Under the pieces are notes generated by a model, which worked only from the letters and a program-made list of their open reading frames with translations, did no database searches and had not been told where the DNA came from. Below, piece by piece: positions 34,456 to 41,967 of a stretch of DNA of 64,000 nt. A program made the translations under genes and the position numbers. Origin of the DNA: Saprospiraceae bacterium (GTDB taxonomy: Bacteria; Bacteroidota; Bacteroidia; Chitinophagales; Saprospiraceae); contig JALHQW010000040.1 in the NCBI GenBank assembly GCA_022841745.1, positions 1-64,000 on the forward strand, in the 5' to 3' direction. Numbering within the stretch: position 1 is the stretch's first letter; every line of letters begins with the position of its first letter.

Positions 34456-36870
34456 ATGATAGCAGCTTATCTAAACATCGCTTGGCGCCATTTCACCAAG
34501 CATCTTGGCATCTCGACCATCAACTTGGTAGGGCTGGCGCTTGGTGCGGCGTGCCTCCTCTTGGCCGTTGTTTTCTGGCTCGACGAGCGTGGGTTTGACA
34601 ATTTTCACGCAAAAAAAGACCAGCTTTTCAGGATTACCATGTCCATGAAAGAAAGCGCCGATGCGCCGAGCCAGATAGGTGGGGGTACCCGTCAAGCACA
34701 TGCAGCCCCATTCGCCGCTGCTGCGCCGGAGGTCAAGAAATGGGTGCGCTTGTTGGGCGGCGATGTGCGGGGCGATGTTCGGGTAGGTGAAAAGACGCTG
34801 AACCTCCAGATGCTTTTCGCCGATGAGCCTTTTTTTGAGATGTTCGATTTCCCGCTCCTTGCAGGTAACCCGGCCACGGTCCTAAATGATGTCAACTCCT
34901 GTGTGCTGACAGAAAAGACTGCCTTGGCGCTGTTTGGAACGACGGATGTTGTTGGCCGTTTTTTGCACCAAGACAACGACCCCTCAGCGGAGAAAATCGG
35001 CGACAAACCGATGATGGTAGTGGGAGTGGCCAAAAACCTACCTTCCAATTCCTCCATCCAGTTCGACATCCTGATGCCGATGCGGTATTTGCAAATCTCG
35101 TTCTTGGATGAATACTGGGTAGGTGGCTACCTTGGCACTTATGTTTTATTGGATGAAAAAGCCGATTTGACGGCGGTTTCGGCCAAGTTTGACCGGGTCT
35201 TTGCGGAAAAAGCCGCTCCCGAACTTTCAAAAATGGACTATGACCCGCAGGTGCGGTTTGGCCTACAACCGATTACCGACATCCACCTGAATGCCTATCT
35301 CGGTGGCAATGGCTGGCACGAAGGCGGTACGGTCGGCGAGTCGAAGGCGATTTACTCCAACCTGTTTTTATTGGTTGCCCTTTTCGTTTTTGGGATGGCC
35401 GCCATCAATTTCATCAATATCACGCTTGCCTCCTCGCTTTCAAGGGTGAAAGAAGTGGCTGTCAGGAAGCTGAATGGCGGCAGCCGCTGGTCAATTTTTC
35501 GGCAATTCCTGGGTGAGTCTTCGCTCGTTTGCGCAGTGGCTTTTGGCCTCGCAGCGGTCGTGGCATTCGCAGTTTTGCCACAATTCGAGACAATCGTTGG
35601 GCGAAAAATGAACGTGGGCATTGACCTCCGGTCGGCTGCAAGCTTGGTGCTGTTGTTTTTTGCAATTGTCTCGTTGTCAACAACTTATCCTGCTTATTTG
35701 ATTTCTAATTTCCGCCCTGTGGAGACGCTTTCGAGTAGGAATCGCCCACAAGCGCAGTCGTTTCTGGGAAAAGTGCTGGTCGTTGTTCAGTTCTCGCTCG
35801 CCATATTTTTGGTGATTGCCGCCACGGTTTTTTGGAGGCAATTGCAATTCATCGAGGAAAAGGACTTGGGCTATGCCCCTGAGTTGGTGATACGTTCCAA
35901 TATCAATGGCGACGTTGACTATGAATCCATCAAAACCCGCCTGAAGAACGAGGTTGCCCAACACGATTTTTTTGAAAAAATAGCCTTCGCAGGTGATTTC
36001 AACGCTTGGTCGCAAGGCACAGAGACAGCCGTCAACGGCCAAGTGTTCAAAGCGGCCTACCAGCGTGCGGATGAGAATTTCGTGGAGGTGCTCGGTATTC
36101 CGCTCCTTGCTGGCCGCAGCTTTTCCTCCCCAACGAGCCGTGAGGTGCTGGTCAACGAAGCCTTTGTGAAGGCCGCCGGTCTCAAAGACCCGATTGGCGC
36201 TTCTGTTCAGATGGAAGCCAATGCCGAAGAGAAACAGCCGCCCTACCTGATTGTGGGCGTTATAAAGGACTTTCATTATGAGTCCCTTCACAAGGCCATT
36301 AAGCCATTGGCCATTTGGCAGCAACCGTGGCACGAGGGAGGTATTTACCTGAAAATCAATCCTGCGGGGCGGCAGAAAGCCGTCGAGACCTTTGAGAAAA
36401 TCTACAAGGCCGCCATGCCCAATGCCTCGCTAGAATGGCGCTTTTTGGACGAGTACGTGGCCATGGATTACGTGCGGGAGCAGCGCATTCAGGCGGTCAT
36501 CGGTGCGGCGGCGGGCCTTGCGCTGGTCATCTGCGGGCTTGGCATGTTCAGCTTGGGGCATTTCGCAGCCCAGCGCCGCACCAAGGAAATCGGCATCCGA
36601 AAAGTCCTCGGTGCCACCACAGCGAGCATCTTCGGCATGTTGTCGAAAGACTTTTTGGCATTGGTCATTTTGTCTTTGGTCATTGTATCGCCCTTTGCTT
36701 ATTTCTTGATGAAAAAATGGTTAGATAATTTTGCTTATCGCATTGATATACAATGGTTTGTATTCCTGTTGGCTGGGCTTTTGGCAATTACGGTCATGTT
36801 CGTGGCCATCAGTTTTCAAAGCCTGAAAGCGGCGCTGGCAAACCCTGCTGATTCATTGCGAAGCGAATAG
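34456..36870 (+). CDS. FtsX-type ABC permease, array member 7
   Basis: This 804-residue member is diverged in the first block, where the motif reads VKEVAVRKLNGGSRWSIFRQFLGE (near residue 331) and the following spans differ from the others; the second block is typical, TKEIGIRKVLGATTASIFGMLSKDF near 708. The C-terminus is ALANPADSLRSE. The first periplasmic domain lacks the usual SYD.FH phrase and has RGFDNFHAKKDQLFRITMSM. The gene ends with TAG followed at once by a GCGACC hairpin and a CAACAATC tract, as after permease 2. Confidence 0.92.
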   Translation: MIAAYLNIAWRHFTKHLGISTINLVGLALGAACLLLAVVFWLDERGFDNFHAKKDQLFRITMSMKESADAPSQIGGGTRQAHAAPFAAAAPEVKKWVRLLGGDVRGDVRVGEKTLNLQMLFADEPFFEMFDFPLLAGNPATVLNDVNSCVLTEKTALALFGTTDVVGRFLHQDNDPSAEKIGDKPMMVVGVAKNLPSNSSIQFDILMPMRYLQISFLDEYWVGGYLGTYVLLDEKADLTAVSAKFDRVFAEKAAPELSKMDYDPQVRFGLQPITDIHLNAYLGGNGWHEGGTVGESKAIYSNLFLLVALFVFGMAAINFINITLASSLSRVKEVAVRKLNGGSRWSIFRQFLGESSLVCAVAFGLAAVVAFAVLPQFETIVGRKMNVGIDLRSAASLVLLFFAIVSLSTTYPAYLISNFRPVETLSSRNRPQAQSFLGKVLVVVQFSLAIFLVIAATVFWRQLQFIEEKDLGYAPELVIRSNINGDVDYESIKTRLKNEVAQHDFFEKIAFAGDFNAWSQGTETAVNGQVFKAAYQRADENFVEVLGIPLLAGRSFSSPTSREVLVNEAFVKAAGLKDPIGASVQMEANAEEKQPPYLIVGVIKDFHYESLHKAIKPLAIWQQPWHEGGIYLKINPAGRQKAVETFEKIYKAAMPNASLEWRFLDEYVAMDYVREQRIQAVIGAAAGLALVICGLGMFSLGHFAAQRRTKEIGIRKVLGATTASIFGMLSKDFLALVILSLVIVSPFAYFLMKKWLDNFAYRIDIQWFVFLLAGLLAITVMFVAISFQSLKAALANPADSLRSE

Positions 36871-36930
36871 GAGCGACCCTTGCGGTCGCCCAAACAATCC
36901 CAACAATCAAGCAATTCAACAATCAAAACC
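36871..36930 (+). repeat. Spacer after permease 7: hairpin plus CAACAATC tract
   Basis: GCGACC-CTTGC-GGTCGC (36873-36889) is the counterpart of the hairpin after permease 2: the stem pair T-A there is C-G here, so pairing is kept. The following CCCAAACAATC..AATCAAGCAATTCAACAATC is nearly identical in the two spacers, which have the same length (60 bp). Confidence 0.65.
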
Positions 36931-39327
36931 ATGTTTCAAAACCACATCAAAATCGCCCTTCGCAACCTCTGGAACCAACGGTTCTTCACAGGTCTCAACC
37001 TCTTTGGCCTCGCCATCGGCTTGGCCGTTTCGCTCACCTTGGGCCTGTTCGTGAAGAACGAACTTTCCTTCGACCGCTACCACAGCAAGGCCGGCCGAAT
37101 CCATCGGGTGAACCTTACAGCGCAGTGGGATGGCGAGGCGGAGAAAATGGCCACAGCGCCCAATATCACCGGCCCCACGCTGCGGGAACAGGTGAAGGAA
37201 GTAGAAGCACAGGTGCGGCTGCTGGACCACCAGTTCGGAAAGACGGCCTTTGTAAACTTTGGCGAAAAGCGTTTTACCGAAGACAAACTCTACTGGGCCG
37301 ACCAAGGGCTGTTCTCCGTTTTTGATATGCCGCTGAAGAAGGGCGACCAAGCCACGGCGCTCACCCGCCCCAAGACCGCCATCGTGAGCGAGGCCACGGC
37401 ACAGCGCATTTTTGGCGACGAAGACCCCATCGGAAAGACCATCAGCGTGGACAATGCCGACACGCTGGAGGTCACGGGCGTCTTTGCCGACCACCCGCAC
37501 AACTCCACCCTCGATGGCAATATCTACGGCTCGTTCATGACCGTGAAATGGGCCAACGAGCGGCTCTATTGGAGCAATGCCAGCTACGAGACCTTCCTGC
37601 TGTTGCAGCCCGGTGCCGACCCCTTGTCCGTTGAGCAACAGGCCAACGCCATCTTCGAGAAGGCCGTCCCCAAGGAAGACCGTTGGTTCAGCATGTACCT
37701 CCAGCCGCTGACTGCCATCCACCTGCACTCTACCGATGTACAAGGCCCCAACAGCTCCCGGCTCGGTGATTACAACCAAGTCCGCATCCTGGGAATTCTG
37801 GCCTTGGCTGTGCTGCTGCTCGCCTGTTTCAACTACATGAACCTCACCACGGCTCGCTCGCAGCAGCGCTTCCGGGAGGTGGGCATCAACAAGACGCTGG
37901 GGGCAAGCACAGGCGACCTCATGCGCCGCTACTTCGTGGAGACAGGGCTGCTAGTGGCGCTTGCACTCGGCATCGGCTTGGTGCTGGCGCAAATCAGCCT
38001 TCCCTCCATCCATGAAATGACCGGACGCAACCTCTCGCTCTCGGCCATTTTTGAAGGAAAATATGCGCTCGGCCTGCCGCTGCTATGGCTCATCACGACG
38101 CTGGGAGCGGGCATTTACCCGGCTGTTTTCCTCTCCCGTTTTACACCAAAACAAATATTGCAGCCGCAGTCGGCAACGGGTGGCAACAGCTTTTTCCGGC
38201 AAACGCTGGTGGTGAGCCAGTTCGTGGTCTGCGTGGGACTGATGGTGGCGGCCACGGTTTTTTACCAGCAACTGAATTTTATTTCGGATAAAAAACTGGG
38301 CTTCGATGCCGAGCAGGTGGTGAGCATCAACACGGGCGGGGCGCAGACCAGTGAACAGATTAACGGCCTGATGAACGAAGCCCGTGGGCTGGCCGCTGTG
38401 CAGGCTGTTTGCCGTGCACAGGCTTTCCCTTCGGGAAATGGGGCCAGTGGCCGCACCCTGCACCGCCCCAGCGACCCCGGAGAAGTGAACAAGGCACTCT
38501 CCACTAATCGGGTGACGCCCGGATTTGAGGAGGTATTGGGCATCAAATTGCTGGCAGGAAAGACCGTGCCTGACATGACCAGCGATACCGATACGCTGAC
38601 CGAGGTGGTGCTGAATGAAACCGCCATCGAATACATGGGCTGGACGCTGGAAGATGCCGTCGGCAAGCAACTGCCCGGCCTGTTTTGGGGGCACCAGAGC
38701 ACGGTCGTCGGGGTGGTGGAGGACTTCCACTTTGAGAGCCTGCACCAGCCCATCGGTGCCTATGCCTTCCACAACGCCAACACGGAGGGCCGCCCGCATT
38801 TGCTCGTAAAACTGGCCACCAAAGACCTGCGCAACACGATGGCGCAGTTGGAGGAAGCCTTCAAGCGCAACCTGCCCACTTCGGCCTTCGACTACACCTT
38901 CCTCGACGACCACCTCGATAAGCTTTACCGCACAGAGCGCACCTTGGCCAAGGTTGTTTTCATCTTCTCAGGGCTGGCCATTTTCGTGGCTTGCCTCGGT
39001 CTGTTTGGGCTGGCAGCCTTTGCCGCCGAGCGGCGCACCAAGGAAATCGGCATCCGTAAAGTGCTGGGCGCTACCGTGCAAGGCGTGGTCGGGCTACTGG
39101 CCAAGGACTTCCTCAAGCCCGTGCTGCTGGCGGTTTTGTTGGCTTCGCCAATGGCCTGGTTCGGCATGAAAAAATGGTTGGACAACTTCGCCTACCGGGT
39201 TGACCTCGGCTGGTCGGTGTTCGTGCTGGCGGGGCTGGCGGCACTGGCCATTGCCTTTGTGACGGTGAGCTTGCAGAGCGTAAGGGCGGCGGTGAAGAAT
39301 CCGGTGAAGTCGTTGCGGAGCGAATAA
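36931..39327 (+). CDS. FtsX-type ABC permease, array member 8
   Basis: I choose the ATG at 36931 (798 residues, MFQNHIKIALRNLWNQRF), since it aligns with the starts of the other members; the frame open from 36880 would translate the CA tract. The motifs are FREVGINKTLGASTGDLMRRYF near residue 314 and TKEIGIRKVLGATVQGVVGLLAKDF near 703. N replaces R in the first GIRK motif. The tail is AVKNPVKSLRSE. It is the last gene of the array; about 580 bases of non-coding, repeat-bearing sequence follow. Confidence 0.92.
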   Translation: MFQNHIKIALRNLWNQRFFTGLNLFGLAIGLAVSLTLGLFVKNELSFDRYHSKAGRIHRVNLTAQWDGEAEKMATAPNITGPTLREQVKEVEAQVRLLDHQFGKTAFVNFGEKRFTEDKLYWADQGLFSVFDMPLKKGDQATALTRPKTAIVSEATAQRIFGDEDPIGKTISVDNADTLEVTGVFADHPHNSTLDGNIYGSFMTVKWANERLYWSNASYETFLLLQPGADPLSVEQQANAIFEKAVPKEDRWFSMYLQPLTAIHLHSTDVQGPNSSRLGDYNQVRILGILALAVLLLACFNYMNLTTARSQQRFREVGINKTLGASTGDLMRRYFVETGLLVALALGIGLVLAQISLPSIHEMTGRNLSLSAIFEGKYALGLPLLWLITTLGAGIYPAVFLSRFTPKQILQPQSATGGNSFFRQTLVVSQFVVCVGLMVAATVFYQQLNFISDKKLGFDAEQVVSINTGGAQTSEQINGLMNEARGLAAVQAVCRAQAFPSGNGASGRTLHRPSDPGEVNKALSTNRVTPGFEEVLGIKLLAGKTVPDMTSDTDTLTEVVLNETAIEYMGWTLEDAVGKQLPGLFWGHQSTVVGVVEDFHFESLHQPIGAYAFHNANTEGRPHLLVKLATKDLRNTMAQLEEAFKRNLPTSAFDYTFLDDHLDKLYRTERTLAKVVFIFSGLAIFVACLGLFGLAAFAAERRTKEIGIRKVLGATVQGVVGLLAKDFLKPVLLAVLLASPMAWFGMKKWLDNFAYRVDLGWSVFVLAGLAALAIAFVTVSLQSVRAAVKNPVKSLRSE

Positions 39328-39575
39328 AATTGGGCAGTATAATTGGGGTTAATATTGACCAATGACGCCAATGACCCATGATGAAAAATTATAGGAATAG
39401 GAAGCTGCGGCCCGCCTCAAGGAATCCGGCATTCGCAAGTTGATGTTGTGAAAAATTACTATCTGTAAAAGTTGGAACAATTATTCCTATTATCTTTGTG
39501 CCCGATCACACACACACATCTTTATCGCAGCCTGATCATTTTGTAATGTGGTTTAGCCTTTTTCGCCTTACTATT
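39328..39575. other. Non-coding interval after the permease array
   Basis: No gene is visible between the last permease stop and the repeat element at 39576. The interval holds a -7-like TATCTTTG at 39491-39498, with a poorly placed TTG upstream, and a CACACACACACA run at about 39508. It contains no clear terminator for the array. Confidence 0.5.
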
Positions 39576-39708
39576 AATGTGAATCAAGGGTTAAAATTCC
39601 AAGTTGATAATCAGTGAGTTAGTGGGGAGACTTGCCAAGTTTTCAAAACTTGGCAAATCTTAAACTCAGATATTCAACACCATTCTTTTTGAACCCTTGA
39701 TGCGCATT
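39576..39708. mobile_element. 133-bp inverted-repeat element with internal palindrome
   Basis: The ends (39576-39597 and the complement of 39686-39708) share AATG.G.ATCAAGGGTT.AAAA, an imperfect 22-bp terminal inverted repeat with the perfect core ATCAAGGGTT. In the centre lies a perfect 12-bp palindrome TTGCCAAGTTTT (39632-39643) / AAAACTTGGCAA (39645-39656). The form is that of a MITE or nested hairpin repeat. There is no coding capacity. Confidence 0.5.
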
Positions 39709-39716
39709 GTTATTTA

Positions 39717-39879
39717 CAATGGTTCGTGAAGATTTAAGGTTCTATGGTTTTCGGGATTTGGGGCAAAACCTAATCGTAAATCATTTTTGACAAGGTTGGA
39801 AAAGCAACCTATCTTTTCAAAAACGGCTACTGTGCCGCAACCTTAGAACCCGGAAACCCGAAAACTTCACGAATCATTG
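39717..39879 (+). mobile_element. 163-bp terminal-inverted-repeat element, copy A
   Basis: It begins CAATGGTTCGTGAAG and ends CTTCACGAATCATTG, one mismatch from a perfect 15-bp terminal inverted repeat. The interior, including GGGGCAAAACCTAA and AAATCATTTTTGACAAGG, is nearly identical to the reverse complement of copy C at 62154-62316 and clearly related to copy B at 59860-60022, all three being exactly 163 bp long. It encodes nothing and lies 27 bases before a start codon. A MITE-like element is the best reading. Confidence 0.7.
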
Positions 39880-39906
39880 ATTTATCATACTGCAAACAAA
39901 ATTCTG

Positions 39907-41817
39907 ATGACACGTTTCTTGGTTTTATGCTTATTGTTCCTCCAAACTCCGTTGATTTCCCAACGCAACCTTCCAGACCCTGCGGACATTGCCCTTGCTC
40001 AGGAAATGAGCAAAACGTACCCAGATGAAGAGGTGGCTTCAATTAATTATTTGATCGATGTAACCTTTGATTACAACAAAGAGAAAGACTTGGTGACCGT
40101 GACGGTGAAGACCAATGAAACTTTGATCGGACTCCGCCCAAAATTGGACTTTACCATGGCAGAATTCTACAATGATCAGAGTGAGGTGGAGGAAATCGAG
40201 GTATTGAACAAAAAGGGGAAAAAGGTCATCCTTGACATAAAACGGGAAAACTACACTTCCGCCGGTATTTTTTACGATGATGCCAAGGTGGCATATTTTG
40301 AGGTAGATTTTCCGACCATAGGCACTTGTAATATTGTCCAAATCACGAAAACGTACAAAGACGTTCGCTACTTTGTTTCCGAGTATTTATCAGCCCATTA
40401 TCCTCGAAAAAAATCGACTTTACGCTTTACCGTACCTGCTTGGCTGAACGTGGATTTCAAAGAATTTAACTTTGACGATGTCAATAAAAAAATATCCGAG
40501 GACCCAAAAACAGGTGACAAGGTCTATGTCTTCGGGGCCGAAAATGTTGCCCCACAAGCCAAAGAAGACTACGGGAAAGGCCCTTCTCACTTGTACCCTC
40601 ACGTCTTGTTTTTGTACCAAGGCTATGATATCAAAGGCAAGTCCGACCGGGGCTTTAAAGAGGCAAAAGACTTGTACAAATGGTACCGGCAGTTGGCGGC
40701 AGATATTGGAAATGATCGGGCGATTGTTGTTAAAAAGGCTGAAGAACTGACGAAAAATGCGCTTACTGACGAAGAAAAAATAAAAGCCATCTATTATTGG
40801 GTACAGGAAAATATCCGCTATATCGCTTTTGAAGATGGGGTCGCTGGCTTCCGCCCTGATAATTGCCAAAATGTATTCAACAACAAATATGGCGACTGCA
40901 AGGGGATGGCCAACTTAACCAAGGAAATGCTCAATTCATTAGGCATGGACGCCAGGTTGGTCTGGATCGGAACCAAGCGGCTGGCCTATGACTATACTTC
41001 ACCATCACTGGGGGTGGACAATCACATGATATGTGCGGTAAAATCTGGTGATGGATTTTTATTTTTGGATGCAACCGAAGAGTTTAACGAACTGGGCCAT
41101 TATGCAGAAGGAATACAAGGCAGGCCTATCATGATTGAAGATGGTGAAACTTTTATATCGGCCAAGATCCCTGTGGAAAGCCATACGGGAAACACCACCA
41201 AGAAATACCAAGACTTAGCCATCGAGGACGAAAAACTGGTCGGGAAAGCCACACTTGAAATGGAAGGGGAAAGCAAGGCAGACCTCCTTTACCAAGTCAA
41301 TAACCTGCGCCAAAATTATAAAGACGATGCGATGCGAAGATATTTGGACAATGGGGACAAAACTTGCCAGGTCAGCAATATTAGTTCCTCTGACCTGACC
41401 AATAGGGACGGCAACATCACCATAACTTATGACTTTGCGTGGAGCAACGGGATTTCTGTTTTTGGAGACGAGCTATACCTGGACATTGATTTTGAAAAAG
41501 ATTTCAAAGACTTGGTTTTCGATAAGCGCAAAACGGATTACCTTTTCGACCACAAGATACACCGGGTGTCCGAGATTAAAGTAGCGGTGCCCGAAGGCTG
41601 GCAAGTTGTTTCCATACCGGAGGGCTTTGTTCGGGAACATGAAGATTTCTTCTTTAAAATTGATTATTCCCTACAAAACGAAAAGGTTCTTTTCACAAAA
41701 GAAATCGGCATTCCGAACAGTGAAATCAAAGCTCAGGATTTTGCTACTTGGAACGGCTTTGTCAAAGACTTGGCCAAGCAATACCAAGAACAAATTGTTC
41801 TTAAAAAAAAGCCATAA
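39907..41817 (+). CDS. DUF3857 protein with active-type transglutaminase core
   Basis: From ATG 39907 the protein has 636 residues and a signal peptide (MTRFLVLCLLFLQTPLIS). A DUF3857 beta-rich domain covers about residues 40-230, followed by a transglutaminase/protease-like core (about 270-400) whose triad is complete: C331 in NKYGDCKGMANL, H373 in DNHMICAV and D388 in FLDATEEF. The C-terminal 230 residues resemble the beta-rich ends of such proteins. These periplasmic proteins occur widely in Bacteroidota, often in tandem; their substrates are unknown. It is followed after 150 bases by a paralogue lacking the triad. A 163-bp repeat lies immediately upstream. Confidence 0.85.
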   Translation: MTRFLVLCLLFLQTPLISQRNLPDPADIALAQEMSKTYPDEEVASINYLIDVTFDYNKEKDLVTVTVKTNETLIGLRPKLDFTMAEFYNDQSEVEEIEVLNKKGKKVILDIKRENYTSAGIFYDDAKVAYFEVDFPTIGTCNIVQITKTYKDVRYFVSEYLSAHYPRKKSTLRFTVPAWLNVDFKEFNFDDVNKKISEDPKTGDKVYVFGAENVAPQAKEDYGKGPSHLYPHVLFLYQGYDIKGKSDRGFKEAKDLYKWYRQLAADIGNDRAIVVKKAEELTKNALTDEEKIKAIYYWVQENIRYIAFEDGVAGFRPDNCQNVFNNKYGDCKGMANLTKEMLNSLGMDARLVWIGTKRLAYDYTSPSLGVDNHMICAVKSGDGFLFLDATEEFNELGHYAEGIQGRPIMIEDGETFISAKIPVESHTGNTTKKYQDLAIEDEKLVGKATLEMEGESKADLLYQVNNLRQNYKDDAMRRYLDNGDKTCQVSNISSSDLTNRDGNITITYDFAWSNGISVFGDELYLDIDFEKDFKDLVFDKRKTDYLFDHKIHRVSEIKVAVPEGWQVVSIPEGFVREHEDFFFKIDYSLQNEKVLFTKEIGIPNSEIKAQDFATWNGFVKDLAKQYQEQIVLKKKP

Positions 41818-41967
41818 ATACCAAAGTGGAAATTAATTGAAATTTAGAAATTAAGACAAGTGATGGATAACCTGACTGATGTTTTATAATTTTTCAATTC
41901 TTTAATCTCAACTACTTTCTACGAAGTATTTAGCCAACCATATTTTATCAAAAAGAATCCAGCAACA

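Noticed and set aside
15137-39327. TolC-type outer-membrane channel belonging to the efflux locus
   Set aside because: Searched for a protein with TolC-like helical repeats between and after the transport genes; none is present, so the channel must be encoded elsewhere.
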